A stretch of DNA of 64,000 nucleotides from Hylemonella sp. (GTDB taxonomy: Bacteria > Pseudomonadota > Gammaproteobacteria > Burkholderiales > Burkholderiaceae_C). Shown piece after piece: positions 19,626-28,622 of the stretch. The stretch's first letter is position 1. The number at the start of each line of letters is the position of its first letter. The translations under genes and the position numbers were made by a program. The stretch is from positions 124,001 to 188,000 of the forward strand of contig NZ_JAPZSV010000001.1 of assembly GCF_027532185.1 (NCBI RefSeq), written 5' to 3'. The notes beneath the pieces are model-generated. The model did no database searches. It worked only from the letters and a program-made list of their open reading frames with translations, and was not told where the DNA came from.

Positions 19626-20075
19626 ATGAACGCCTCGACCTCCCTGATCCTGCTCATCCCCTTCCTCGCCGGCGTCGGCATCCCGGTGCAGGCCGGCATC
19701 AACGGCCAGCTCGCGCTGCGCGTGGACAGCCCCATCATGGCGGCCCTCGTCTCCTTCGCGGCCGGCACGGTCGCCCTGCTCGCGCTGGTCCTGCTGCTGC
19801 GACTGTGGCCCTCGGCCGAGGCCTGGCGCGGGGTGCAGCCCTGGCACCTGATCGGCGGCCTGCTGGGCGCGGTCTTCATCGCCTCCACGGCCTTCAGCGC
19901 CAGCCGCATCGACGCCGTGCTCATGACGGCGCTGGTGCTGGCCGGCCAGCTCACCACCGCCATGCTGCTGGACCACTTTGGCGCGCTGGGCTTTGCGCAG
20001 AAGTCCATCTCCCTGGGCCGTGTCGGCGGCCTGGGCCTGATCCTGGCCGGCATCTGGCTGATCCGGCGCGGCTAG
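19626..20075 (+). CDS. DMT-superfamily transporter, short DUF606/YdcZ type
   Basis: A 149-aa membrane protein with about five helices, matching the short half-size DMT proteins: IPFLAGVGIPVQAGINGQLA at the N-terminus, GGLLGAVFIASTAFSASRI in the middle and GGLGLILAGIWLIRRG at the end. Half-size members are thought to work as dimers. It is divergent from the LLM gene, and its last 4 bases overlap the end of the convergent VOC gene. Confidence 0.87.
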   Translation: MNASTSLILLIPFLAGVGIPVQAGINGQLALRVDSPIMAALVSFAAGTVALLALVLLLRLWPSAEAWRGVQPWHLIGGLLGAVFIASTAFSASRIDAVLMTALVLAGQLTTAMLLDHFGALGFAQKSISLGRVGGLGLILAGIWLIRRG

Positions 20076-20443
20076 GGCCGCCGCTCGACCACGTCCACAC
20101 CGATGCCGTTCGGGTCCACGACGGCAAAGTGACGGTCGCCCCAGGGCTCGTCGCGCAGTTCCACCTCGATCGGCACGCCCAGGCCGCGGATGCGTGCGTA
20201 CTCGGCATCCACATCGTCCACGTCGACGGTGATCCACATCCCCTGACCCTGGAAGGCCCGGCGGTAGATCGGGGCCTGGAAGTCCAGCCCGGGCTTCATG
20301 AAACCCAGCTCGCTCTCGCCCAGGCCCAGCAGCACGAACCAGCCGCCCTCACCTTCGTACAAGACCTGGCAGCCGAACAGGCGCACGTAGAAATCACGCG
20401 AAGCCTGCACCTTCTCCGTCACCACACCCGACCAGAATTTCAT
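20072..20443 (-). CDS. VOC-superfamily protein
   Basis: A 123-aa single-unit vicinal-oxygen-chelate protein. MKFWSGVVTEKVQASRDFYV and DRHFAVVDPNGIGVDVVERR bracket the domain. No resistance or isomerase subgroup can be assigned. It lies 46 bp downstream of the AraC-type regulator gene in the same direction, so that regulator may control it, which is inference from position only. Confidence 0.88.
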   Translation of the reverse strand: MKFWSGVVTEKVQASRDFYVRLFGCQVLYEGEGGWFVLLGLGESELGFMKPGLDFQAPIYRRAFQGQGMWITVDVDDVDAEYARIRGLGVPIEVELRDEPWGDRHFAVVDPNGIGVDVVERRP

Positions 20444-20489
20444 GGAAGCTCTCCTTGTTCAAGAAGAGCCCATGGTAGGCAGCCCTGCC

Positions 20490-21248
20490 TCAGTGGTCTT
20501 GTAAAAAATCGACACTGCGGCGCGCGTGGGCCGCAGGCGTACAACCCGCGAAGCGTCGGAATTCGTGGCTCATATGGCTCTGGTCGGTGTAGCCCAGATC
20601 GGTCGCGATCTCGGCCGGCGACCATCGCCGCGACAGCAGTGCACGGGCCTGCTGGAAACGCTGGATGCGCCCGAAGAGCTTGGGCGCCACCCCCACCGCC
20701 TCACGAAAGTCTCGTTCGAACTGACGCAGGCTCTTGCCCTGCAAGGCTGCGGCGGTCGTGACCGGCAGCACACCGTGGGTGCGTTCGATGGCGCGGATCG
20801 CCGTGTCCAACGCCGTGGAGACCGGCGCGTGCAAGCGCAGGTGTTGCGCCAGCAGCGCATCCAGCCGTGAGAACACCGCATCGTCGTCGGCCAGCCGTTC
20901 GGGGACGTCCTGCAGATCCAGGGCCAACAGGCCGGCCGCCGCCTCATGGGTGTCGGTCAGCTCCGCGGCAGTGGCACGCAGAAAATGTCGGCCCTGCCCC
21001 GGGCGAAAACGTATCCCCAGGTAGTGGCTGCCGGGTTGCAGCGCCTGCTGGTGAGGCTTGGTGGTCGTACCGTAGACGAAGGCGCGGCTGCCGCGCGCGT
21101 CGATCTCCAGCACCAGATCAACGGCGCCGTCGGGCAGGACGGTATGGTGATCGTCGCCGTTGTGACGGCTCAGCCAGTAATGGCTCACATAGGCCTGCAG
21201 CGGGGCCTGCGGCAACCTGGTCTGGAAGGAGGCCGAAGGCGTGTCCAC
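20490..21248 (-). CDS. AraC-family transcriptional regulator
   Basis: A 252-aa regulator starting at GTG 21248 (GGGAA about 8 bases before it); the open frame continues upstream but that part is the transglycosylase in another frame. The N-terminal ~140 residues are a sensor domain (QTRLPQAPLQAYVSHYW ... GIRFRPGQGRHFL) of the DUF6597-like kind. The C-terminal ~100 residues hold the two AraC helix-turn-helix units: KSLRQFERDFREAVGVAPKL and SPAEIATDLGYTDQSHMSHE, ending in FRRFAGCTPAAHAR. It sits between the transglycosylase and a VOC gene. Confidence 0.88.
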   Translation of the reverse strand: MDTPSASFQTRLPQAPLQAYVSHYWLSRHNGDDHHTVLPDGAVDLVLEIDARGSRAFVYGTTTKPHQQALQPGSHYLGIRFRPGQGRHFLRATAAELTDTHEAAAGLLALDLQDVPERLADDDAVFSRLDALLAQHLRLHAPVSTALDTAIRAIERTHGVLPVTTAAALQGKSLRQFERDFREAVGVAPKLFGRIQRFQQARALLSRRWSPAEIATDLGYTDQSHMSHEFRRFAGCTPAAHARRSVDFLQDH

Positions 21249-21270
21249 GTGCTCGTTCCCGGGCCGGGGC

Positions 21271-21957
21271 TCAGCCTTGCGGCTTGTCCTTGTAGCGCTG
21301 GTGCAGGATACGCACGCGCTGCACGTAGACCTGGGTCTCGGCATAGGGCGGCACGCCCGCATACTTCTGCACCGCGTGGGGGCCGGCGTTGTAGGCGGCG
21401 GTGGCCAGGGTGATGTCACTCTTGAAACGCACCAGCATCTGGGCCAAGTAGCGCGCACCGCCGTGGATGTTCTCGCGCGGATGGCGCGGGTTGGCCACGC
21501 CGAGCTCGCGCGCCGTGGCCGGCATGAGCTGCATGAGACCGATCGCGCCCTTGGGCGAACGGGCGTGCACGTTGAAGCCTGATTCGGCGTGGATCACAGC
21601 CCGCACCAGGGCCGGGTCCACGTTGTACAGGCGCGCCGCCTGTTCAATCTCGCTCGCATAGGCCTCATGGAACAGGCGCGTGACCTTCCAGTTGATCGTG
21701 GACTTGGGGTTGCAGGCGTAGCAGCCGTAGTTCAGCACCACATAGCGCTCGTGCGCCGGTGGCCGGTCGGAGAAAGAGGTGGTACCGGCGTTCGAGAGAT
21801 AACGGTAGACCTTGGGGCTGGGCTGGGGCAGGTCCTGGGGCGGCGTGCCGGGCGTGACCTCCTGCGCCTGAGCAGGGCCCAGCAGCAGGCCCAGACTGGC
21901 CAGGGTCGCGCCAGCGAGACGTGCCAAGGGCTGAAAAAGACAGGAACGGGCCGCCAT
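21271..21957 (-). CDS. Lytic transglycosylase, SLT domain, secreted
   Basis: A 228-aa periplasmic murein-cleaving enzyme from ATG 21957. Residues ~1-31 form a signal peptide ending in AQA. The SLT domain has the catalytic Glu in VIHAESGFNVHARSP, then GAIGLMQLMPATARELGV and YNAGPHAVQKY. A region before it (KVYRYLSNAGTTSFSDRPP) resembles the short DUF4124-like segment common in betaproteobacterial secreted proteins. It breaks the beta-1,4 glycan link with formation of 1,6-anhydro-muramic acid in the family. It is divergent from the FabG-like gene. Confidence 0.92.
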   Translation of the reverse strand: MAARSCLFQPLARLAGATLASLGLLLGPAQAQEVTPGTPPQDLPQPSPKVYRYLSNAGTTSFSDRPPAHERYVVLNYGCYACNPKSTINWKVTRLFHEAYASEIEQAARLYNVDPALVRAVIHAESGFNVHARSPKGAIGLMQLMPATARELGVANPRHPRENIHGGARYLAQMLVRFKSDITLATAAYNAGPHAVQKYAGVPPYAETQVYVQRVRILHQRYKDKPQG

Positions 21958-22154
21958 GAAGCTCGGGAGAAACAGCTGTTGTGCCGGATTTTCTCGCCAA
22001 ATCGCCGTCCTGACCAGCCGTACAGCGGCCGGAAACCGCCTCTTATCCGGGCTTGCGGTCCCCTCTGGTGCCTGGGGCCCGTGTCCGACCCGCGCTGCGG
22101 AGCAGTCGCGTCGTGGGATCATCGGCATTCTTGCCTTGCCTCCTCCCGATCGTC

Positions 22155-23477
22155 ATGACCGACCGCCTGCTCCAACTCGCCAACACCCCCTGGTCCGCCC
22201 CGCTGGTGCGCCTGCTCGGCCTGCCCCAGCCCAGGCCGCTACCGCGCAAGACGGCGGCCTACACGCGGCAGGAGCTGGCCGGCCGCCGCGTGCTGCTCAG
22301 CGCACTGGATGACACGGCCTCGTCCGATCTGCACACGTGGCTGCAGAGCCGGGGCGCAGAACTCAACAGTGCCGATGGGCTGGACCTCGTTCTGCTCGAC
22401 CTGCGCAGCCTGGGCCATCCGGCCCAGCTAGGTGAGCTGCGCGCCCGGCTGCAGGCGGCCGTGCCACGCCTGAGCCCGGGCGCCCGCGTGCTGGTGCTTG
22501 CGCCGGCGCAGGCCAGCCACGCCCAGGCCGCCGCCGCCGCTGCGGCCGTGGAGGGGGTGGTGCGCTCGCTGGCCAAGGAGATCGGGCGCCGTGGTGCCAC
22601 GGCCAATCTGTTGCAGGTGCCGGCGGAGCTGGACGCCTCAGCCCTGGCGCCGCTGGTGGATTTCCTCGGGACTGCGCGCTCGGCCTATGTCTCGGGCCAG
22701 GTGCTGCGCCTGCAAGCCGCTCCCCCCGTCACGCTGACCTTCCCTGCGCTGCAGGGCCACACGGCCCTGGTCACGGGCGCGGCCGGCGGCATCGGCGCCG
22801 CCACGGCGCGACGCTTGGCGGCCGACGGCGCCCACGTGATCTGCGTCGACATGCAGGCGGCCGACGTGCCCCTGCAGCGCGTGGCCAACGAGATCAACGG
22901 CCAGGCCTTGGCGCTGGACATCACAGCCCCTGACGCCCCCGCACGCCTGGTGGCCGCGGCACAGGCACGTGGCGGCCTGGACGTGCTGGTGCACAACGCC
23001 GGCATCACGCGCGACCGCACCCTGGGCCGCATGTCGGCATCGGAGTGGGATAGCGTGCTGGCCGTCAACCTGCAATCCATCCTCGCCATCGACGCCGCGC
23101 TGGATGCAGCCCATGCCCTGCGCCCCGGCGTGCGCGAGGTCTGCCTGGCCTCGATCAGCGGCATCGCCGGCAACGCGGGCCAGACCAACTACGCGGCCAG
23201 CAAGGCCGGCCTGATCGGCTATGTACGCGCCCGCGCAACGCAACTGCAAACCTCGGGCGGCACGATCAACGCCGTGGCGCCGGGCTTCATCGAAACCGCG
23301 ATGACGCAGAAGATGCCCCTGATGGTGCGCGAGGCCGGTCGCCGTCTGAACGCGTTGAAGCAGGGCGGCCAGCCCGAAGACGTGGCCGAGGCCATCGCCT
23401 TCCTCGCGCGACCGGATGCCGTAGCCGTCAACGGGCAGGTGCTGCGGGTGTGTGGGCAGTCTTTGCTCGGAGCCTGA
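22155..23477 (+). CDS. Long FabG-like 3-oxoacyl-ACP reductase (high-molecular-weight SDR)
   Basis: A 440-aa short-chain dehydrogenase, much longer than standard FabG (~245 aa). Residues ~1-205 form a degenerate Rossmann-like N-terminal domain with no obvious cofactor motif; residues ~210-440 are the active SDR domain with TGAAGGIG (nucleotide), NAG in VLVHNAGI, Ser in SISGIAG and the catalytic Tyr-x3-Lys in NYAASKAG. This two-domain architecture matches the FabG4-type beta-ketoacyl reductases that act in fatty acid or beta-oxidation-related metabolism with CoA substrates. ATG 22155 is used; an open frame extends further upstream. Confidence 0.88.
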   Translation: MTDRLLQLANTPWSAPLVRLLGLPQPRPLPRKTAAYTRQELAGRRVLLSALDDTASSDLHTWLQSRGAELNSADGLDLVLLDLRSLGHPAQLGELRARLQAAVPRLSPGARVLVLAPAQASHAQAAAAAAAVEGVVRSLAKEIGRRGATANLLQVPAELDASALAPLVDFLGTARSAYVSGQVLRLQAAPPVTLTFPALQGHTALVTGAAGGIGAATARRLAADGAHVICVDMQAADVPLQRVANEINGQALALDITAPDAPARLVAAAQARGGLDVLVHNAGITRDRTLGRMSASEWDSVLAVNLQSILAIDAALDAAHALRPGVREVCLASISGIAGNAGQTNYAASKAGLIGYVRARATQLQTSGGTINAVAPGFIETAMTQKMPLMVREAGRRLNALKQGGQPEDVAEAIAFLARPDAVAVNGQVLRVCGQSLLGA

Positions 23478-23571
23478 GGCCAGTGACCTCAACTCAGATC
23501 ACCAGGCACCGCCTTGAACTTCATGCGTTAGGCACCGGACTTCCGGACTCACGAGCGCTGGTAAGGCGAGA

Positions 23572-24390
23572 CTAGGACAACAGCGCCCGTTTGGTCCAGG
23601 CGATGATCTGGTCTGCCGCTACGCCGGGCGTCTCGATGTGTCCGCCCGCCACTTCGAGGTACTCGGAGCGCGGGTTGGCGGGCAGCCTGTTGACGTAATA
23701 GTCCTTCAGGAGCTTGAACAAGGGATCCTTCTCACCGATGACGCTGAGTACGGGCACGGCGGCAGGAATCTTCGGCGCGGTGCGGCCCATCTCGGCATCC
23801 GACTCTGGGTCGAAGAAAGAAAGGTAGTTCTTTGCTGTGGCCACCACGGTCAGGGGCCGTCCCTGGTTGAAGTCATTGAACCGGTGCGTGCCGTCCTCGC
23901 CCTTGCCGGCAGCCACCAGGGCACGCGCCTCGTCGATGCTTTCACGCACATGCTTGGCCGCGTTCCAGGTGTAGTAGCCCTGGGGTGCATGGCCGGGTGC
24001 CAGCAGCACCAGGGCATCCACCGCACCGCCGCGCGCGACATAGCTCATGGCCGCCGGGCAACCCATGCTGTGGCCCACCAGGACGATCCTGGACGCACCT
24101 CGCTCACGCAAGGTCTTCACATGGACCGCGATCTCCTGCATGGCCTGATCCCAGCTGCCCTCCAGGTAGCGTCGTCGCGACCAGGGCATATCTGGCACCA
24201 GCGACAACCAGTTCTCGCTCTGTATGGCCGACACCAGCCTGTTGTAGACCGGGGTGTCGGGCCCGCCAGGATTCTTTCCGTGCAAGAGGAGAAAGCCCAG
24301 CTTTTCACCGGTACTAGCCTGGACCCCACCGTGCACCAGAGGCCACAAAAGCCCGGCGCCCGCCAGGCGCGTGATATCGCGTCGTTTCAC
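23572..24390 (-). CDS. Exported alpha/beta hydrolase
   Basis: A 272-aa protein with an N-terminal signal (MKRRDITRLAGAGLLWPLVH, a twin-arginine-like start), followed by an alpha/beta hydrolase fold: LLLHGKNPGGPDTP as oxyanion loop, the nucleophile Ser in VGHSMGCPAA, Asp in GEKDPLFK and His in GGHIETPG. It looks like a complete triad. Substrate unknown. The gene is isolated, 94 bp after the end of the FabG-like gene (convergent) and 69 bp from polA. Confidence 0.85.
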   Translation of the reverse strand: MKRRDITRLAGAGLLWPLVHGGVQASTGEKLGFLLLHGKNPGGPDTPVYNRLVSAIQSENWLSLVPDMPWSRRRYLEGSWDQAMQEIAVHVKTLRERGASRIVLVGHSMGCPAAMSYVARGGAVDALVLLAPGHAPQGYYTWNAAKHVRESIDEARALVAAGKGEDGTHRFNDFNQGRPLTVVATAKNYLSFFDPESDAEMGRTAPKIPAAVPVLSVIGEKDPLFKLLKDYYVNRLPANPRSEYLEVAGGHIETPGVAADQIIAWTKRALLS

Positions 24391-24459
24391 TGCAGTACCT
24401 CCCCAGTTGATTCGGTCATGCTAGGTCAGGCACAGTGCGACGGTCAATAGGCACCAACC

Positions 24460-27222
24460 TCAGTGCGCCTTGTCCCAGTTCGGCCCCACCCCCACCTCGG
24501 CCAACAGCGGCACCTTGAGCTTGGCGACGCCGGCCATGATCTTGGGGATCTCGCGGCGCAGCCAGTCCACCTCGGCCTCGGGCACCTCGAAGACCAGTTC
24601 GTCGTGCACCTGCATGATCATCCGGGTCTTGCGGCCTTCGGTGTCGAGCACGCGCTGAACCTCGTTCATGCTCATCTTGATGAGGTCGGCGGCCGTGCCC
24701 TGCATGGGTGCGTTGATGGCGGCGCGCTCGGCGCCGCTGCGGCGCGGGCCGTTGGGTGAGTTGATTTCGGGCAGGTAGAGGCGGCGGCCGAAGACCGTTT
24801 CTACATAACCCTTGGCCTTGGCCTGCTGGCGTGTGTCGTCCATGTACTGCTTCACGCCGGAGAAGCGCTGGAAATAGCGTTCGATGTAGTTCTTGGCGGC
24901 GGTGTTGTCGATGCCCAGGCTCTTGGCCAGACCGAAGGCGCTCATGCCGTAGATCAGGCCGAAGTTGATGACCTTGGCGTAGCGGCGCTGCTCACTGCTG
25001 ACCTGGCTCGTGGGCACACCAAACACCTCGGCCGCGGTCGCGCGGTGCACGTCCATGCCGTCGTGGAAGGCCAGCAGCAGGGCCGCGTCGCCGCTGATGT
25101 GGGCCATGATGCGCAGCTCGATCTGCGAGTAGTCGGCGCTGGCGATCACATGGCCCGGCGGGGCGATGAAAGCCTCACGTACGCGCCGGCCCTCGGCGGT
25201 GCGGATGGGGATGTTCTGCAGGTTGGGGTCGTTGCTCGACAGGCGCCCCGTCACGGCCACGGCCTGCGCGTAATGCGTGTGCACCCGGCCCGTGCGCGGC
25301 AGCGCGAGCTGGGCCAGCTTGTCGGTGTAGGTGCCCTTGAGCTTGGCCAGGCCCCGATGTTCGAGGATCTTGGCCGGCAGGGGGAAATCCTCGGCCAGCT
25401 TCTCCAGTACCTCCTCGTCCGTGCTCGGCGCGCCCGTGGCGGTCTTTTTCACCACAGGCAGGCCGAGCTTGCCGAAGAAGATCTCGCCGATCTGCTTCGG
25501 TGAGCTCAGATTGAAGGGCTGACCGGCCAGCTCGTAGGCCTCGGTCTCCAGCTGCAGCATGCGCTGGCCCAGTTCATGACTCTGGTTGCTCAGCGTGGGC
25601 GCGTCGATCAGCACGCCGTTGCGTTCGATGCGGTAGAGCGACTCGGAACTGGCGATCTCCAGCTCGTAGATGAACTTCAGCTTCTCGTCGGCCTGCAGGC
25701 GCGGCCAGAGCGCGCGGTGCACGTCCAGGGTCTGGTCCGAGTCTTCACAGGAGTATTCGGCCGCGCGCGCGATGTCCACCTGACTGAAGGGGATCTGCTT
25801 GGCGCCCTTGCCGCAAAGGTCTTCGTAGTTGATGCCGCTGCGTCCCAGGTGGCGTTCGGCGAGGCTGGCCAGGCCGTGCGGCTTGTGCACTTCCAGAACG
25901 TAGCTCTGCAGCATGGTGTCGTGCACATAACCCTGCACCTCGATGCCGTGGTTGGCAAAGACGTGGCGGTCGTACTTGATGTGCTGGCCCAGTTTGTGCG
26001 CGGCCGGGTTCTCCAGCCAGGGCTTCATCCTGGCGAGCACCTCATCACGCGGCAGCTGCGCGGGCGCGCCCGGGTAGTCGTGCGCGAGCGGGATGTAGGC
26101 CGCCTCGCCCGGCACCACGCTGAAGGAGATGCCCACGATCTCGGCCACCATCTCGTCGAGCGAGGTGGTCTCGGTGTCGATGGCGACGAGCTCGGCCGCG
26201 TGCAGCTTCGCCATCCAGGCCTCGAAGGCCGCCCAGTCGAGGATCGTGTCGTACTTCACCGTGCTGATGGACGAGACCACGGGCGCGGGCTCATCGAACA
26301 AGCCCGGATCGCCAACCGGCTTCGGCGCAGGCGCAGGCTCGCCACCGAGCGCGCGTGCCAGGCCTTTGAAGCCATACGTCTCGTAGAAGCCCTTCAGCGC
26401 CTCTGTGTCGGGCTCGCCTACGCGCACCGCATCGAGCGCCGGCAGGCCCGGCACCCAACCGTTGAGGTCGCAGTCGGTCTTGATGGTCAGCAGCTGGCGA
26501 CCCGTGGGCAGCCAGTCGAGTGCCTTGCGCAGGTTCTCTCCCGCCACGCCCTTGATGGCGCCCGCGTTGGCAACGATGTTGTCCAGCGAGCCGTACTCCT
26601 GCAGCCACTTGGCCGCGGTCTTGGGGCCCACCTTCTCCACACCGGGCACGTTGTCCACGGCGTCCCCCACGAGCGTCTGGTAATCGATCATCAGCGCCGG
26701 CGGCACGCCAAACTCGGCCTCCACCCCGGCCACGTCACGGCGCTTGCCGTTCATGGTGTCGACGATGGTGATGTGCGCATTCACCAGCTGTGCGAGGTCC
26801 TTGTCGCCGCTGCTGATCAGGACCTCCACGCCCTGCTCTGCCGCCGCACGCGCCAGGGTGCCGATCACGTCATCGGCCTCGACACCCGGCACGTCCAGCA
26901 CCTTCCAGCCCATGAGGCGCACCACGTCGTGGATGGGTCCGATCTGCGCGCGCAGGTCGTCGGGCATGGGCGCACGCTGCGCCTTGTACTCGGGGTAGAT
27001 CTCGTCGCGGAAGGTTGGCCCCTTGGCGTCAAAGACGCAGGCGGCGTAGTCGGCATGCACCTCCTTGCGCAGGCTCTGCAGCATGTTGATCATGCCGCGG
27101 ATCGCCCCGGTGGGCGCGCTCGCCGGGTCACCGGGCACGGCGCGCAGGTCCGGCATGGCGTGGAAGGCGCGGTAGAGGTAGCTGGAACCATCGACCAGCA
27201 GCAGGGTTTTCTTGTCGCTCAT
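24460..27222 (-). CDS. polA: DNA polymerase I
   Basis: A 920-aa family A polymerase used in Okazaki fragment maturation and excision repair. ATG 27222 (MSDKKTLLLVDGSSYLYRAF) is chosen over an upstream in-frame codon. Residues ~1-290 are the 5'-3' exonuclease with DGSSYLYRAFHA and the DDVIGTLA aspartates. Residues ~330-510 are the 3'-5' exonuclease, with DTETTSLDEM and the YSCEDSDQT motif, so proofreading looks intact. The polymerase part has motif A DYSQIELRIMAH, the O-helix RRYAKVINFGLIYG and motif C QVHDELVFEV. It is divergent from the DUF2782 gene. Confidence 0.98.
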   Translation of the reverse strand: MSDKKTLLLVDGSSYLYRAFHAMPDLRAVPGDPASAPTGAIRGMINMLQSLRKEVHADYAACVFDAKGPTFRDEIYPEYKAQRAPMPDDLRAQIGPIHDVVRLMGWKVLDVPGVEADDVIGTLARAAAEQGVEVLISSGDKDLAQLVNAHITIVDTMNGKRRDVAGVEAEFGVPPALMIDYQTLVGDAVDNVPGVEKVGPKTAAKWLQEYGSLDNIVANAGAIKGVAGENLRKALDWLPTGRQLLTIKTDCDLNGWVPGLPALDAVRVGEPDTEALKGFYETYGFKGLARALGGEPAPAPKPVGDPGLFDEPAPVVSSISTVKYDTILDWAAFEAWMAKLHAAELVAIDTETTSLDEMVAEIVGISFSVVPGEAAYIPLAHDYPGAPAQLPRDEVLARMKPWLENPAAHKLGQHIKYDRHVFANHGIEVQGYVHDTMLQSYVLEVHKPHGLASLAERHLGRSGINYEDLCGKGAKQIPFSQVDIARAAEYSCEDSDQTLDVHRALWPRLQADEKLKFIYELEIASSESLYRIERNGVLIDAPTLSNQSHELGQRMLQLETEAYELAGQPFNLSSPKQIGEIFFGKLGLPVVKKTATGAPSTDEEVLEKLAEDFPLPAKILEHRGLAKLKGTYTDKLAQLALPRTGRVHTHYAQAVAVTGRLSSNDPNLQNIPIRTAEGRRVREAFIAPPGHVIASADYSQIELRIMAHISGDAALLLAFHDGMDVHRATAAEVFGVPTSQVSSEQRRYAKVINFGLIYGMSAFGLAKSLGIDNTAAKNYIERYFQRFSGVKQYMDDTRQQAKAKGYVETVFGRRLYLPEINSPNGPRRSGAERAAINAPMQGTAADLIKMSMNEVQRVLDTEGRKTRMIMQVHDELVFEVPEAEVDWLRREIPKIMAGVAKLKVPLLAEVGVGPNWDKAH

Positions 27223-27253
27223 GGGCTGTATCCGTGGGTCAGACGCCGATTGT

Positions 27254-27265
27254 GCCTGCGCAGGC
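27254..27265. promoter_or_regulatory. Perfect 12-bp palindrome between polA and the DUF2782 gene
   Basis: GCCTGCGCAGGC lies in the 74-bp divergent intergenic space, 31 bases before the DUF2782 start and 31 before the polA start. It could be an operator or chance GC-rich symmetry; no known regulator consensus is recognised. Confidence 0.3.
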
Positions 27266-27284
27266 TCCCCATTCGGGCGCGGCC

Positions 27285-27290
27285 TACAAT
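27285..27290 (+). promoter_or_regulatory. -10 element placed for a leaderless transcript
   Basis: TACAAT ends six bases before the DUF2782 ATG at 27297, so a transcript started at the usual distance would begin at the ATG itself. No good -35 is visible. Confidence 0.4.
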
Positions 27291-27296
27291 CGCACC

Positions 27297-27620
27297 ATGC
27301 CTTCCGCACACGCCTCCGTCCGCCTGCTGGCCCTGCTCCTGCCCCTGGCCGCCGGCCTCGCCTCGGCCCAGCAAAACTTGCCCGAGGCCCAGCAGCCCGC
27401 CAGCAAGACCCCTGAGCAGACCATCGAGCGCATTCGCCACGAGGACAAGGGCGCGCGCATTGACGAGCTGCGCGTGGGCGGCGAGACCAAGGCCATCACC
27501 GTGAGCCCCAAGGGCAAGGCACCGGCCTATGAGGTCGCGCCCGAAAGCAACAACCGCAACCCGGCCGGCAGCGACGGCCAGGGCGAGGGGAAGGCCCGCT
27601 GGAACATCCTCAAATACTGA
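27297..27620 (+). CDS. DUF2782-family exported protein
   Basis: A 107-aa protein starting at ATG 27297 with a signal peptide (LLALLLPLAAGLASA) cleaved before QQNLPEAQ. The mature part is short and charged: EQTIERIRHEDKGARIDELR, then GGETKAITVSPKGKAPAYEV and a basic C-terminus ending WNILKY. This matches the small DUF2782 family, which I recall as linked to polA in betaproteobacteria. Function unknown. It lies 18 bp before thrB. Confidence 0.8.
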   Translation: MPSAHASVRLLALLLPLAAGLASAQQNLPEAQQPASKTPEQTIERIRHEDKGARIDELRVGGETKAITVSPKGKAPAYEVAPESNNRNPAGSDGQGEGKARWNILKY

Positions 27621-27638
27621 ACCGACCCCGAACGACAA

Positions 27639-28622
27639 ATGGCCGTCTTCACCGAAGTCTCACACGATGAGGCCAGCGCACTGTTGCAATCCCTGAACCT
27701 CGGCACGCTGCAGGAGCTGCGTGGCATCCAGGGCGGCATCGAGAACACCAACTACTTCGCCACCACGGACCAGGGCGAGTACGTGCTCACGCTGTTCGAG
27801 CGCCTGAGTCATGAGCAGTTGCCTTTTTACCTGCACCTCATGAAGCACCTCGCGGCCCGTGACATCCCCGTGCCCGACCCGGCCGCCAACCGCGACGGCG
27901 ACATCCTGCACACGGTCTGCGGCAAACCCGCGGCCGTGGTCAACCGCCTGCGAGGAAAAAGCGAGCTGGCACCGCAGGCGACCCACTGCGCGGCGGTGGG
28001 CGAGATGCTGGCGAAGATGCACCTGGCCGGGCGCGACTACGAGCGCCGCCAGCCCAATCTGCGCGGCCTGCCCTGGTGGAACGACACCGTGCCCCTGGTG
28101 CTGCCGCACCTGGACGCGGCCCAGGCCACGCTGCTGCGCGCCGAGCTGGCCTACCAGAACCACATCGCCGAGTCCGCGGCCTGCACCGCGCTGCCGCGTG
28201 GTCCCATCCACGCCGACCTCTTCCGCGACAACGTGATGTTCGACGACGGCCAGCTCACCGGCTTCTTCGACTTCTATTTCGCGGGTGTCGACACCTTCCT
28301 TTTCGACCTGGCGGTCTGCCTCAACGACTGGTGCATCGACCTGCCCACGGGCGAGGCCGACCTCGCGCGCAGCGCCGCCTTCGTACAGGCGTACACGGCG
28401 GTGCGCCCGCTCACGGCCGCCGAACGCCAGCTGCTGCCGGCCATGCTGCGCGCCGGCGCTCTGCGCTTCTGGATCTCGCGCCTGTGGGATTTCCACCTGC
28501 CGCGTGAGGCGAGCCTGCTGCAACCGCACGACCCCACGCACTTCGAGCGCGTGCTGCGGCAACGCGTGCAGCAGCCGCTGCATGCCGCCGATCTGCTCGA
28601 AACCGCAGGGGCTGCGTCATGA
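27639..28622 (+). CDS. thrB: Homoserine kinase (APH-fold ThrB)
   Basis: A 327-aa aminoglycoside-phosphotransferase-fold kinase that phosphorylates homoserine on the way to threonine. MAVFTEVSHDEASALLQSLN and GIQGGIENTNYFATT form the start; the catalytic loop is IHADLFRDNVMFDDGQLTG with metal-binding Asp in FFDFYFAG. This is the type of ThrB found in pseudomonads and betaproteobacteria, unrelated to the GHMP-fold enzyme of E. coli. Its stop overlaps the next gene by 4 bases. Confidence 0.95.
   Translation: MAVFTEVSHDEASALLQSLNLGTLQELRGIQGGIENTNYFATTDQGEYVLTLFERLSHEQLPFYLHLMKHLAARDIPVPDPAANRDGDILHTVCGKPAAVVNRLRGKSELAPQATHCAAVGEMLAKMHLAGRDYERRQPNLRGLPWWNDTVPLVLPHLDAAQATLLRAELAYQNHIAESAACTALPRGPIHADLFRDNVMFDDGQLTGFFDFYFAGVDTFLFDLAVCLNDWCIDLPTGEADLARSAAFVQAYTAVRPLTAAERQLLPAMLRAGALRFWISRLWDFHLPREASLLQPHDPTHFERVLRQRVQQPLHAADLLETAGAAS

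Noticed and set aside
18419-20761. 780-residue frame across several genes on the plus strand
   Set aside because: It crosses the LLM, DMT and VOC genes out of frame and has no recognisable domain.
25576-27504. Long open frame (642 residues) antisense to polA
   Set aside because: Composition typical of an antisense shadow and polA is complete on the other strand.
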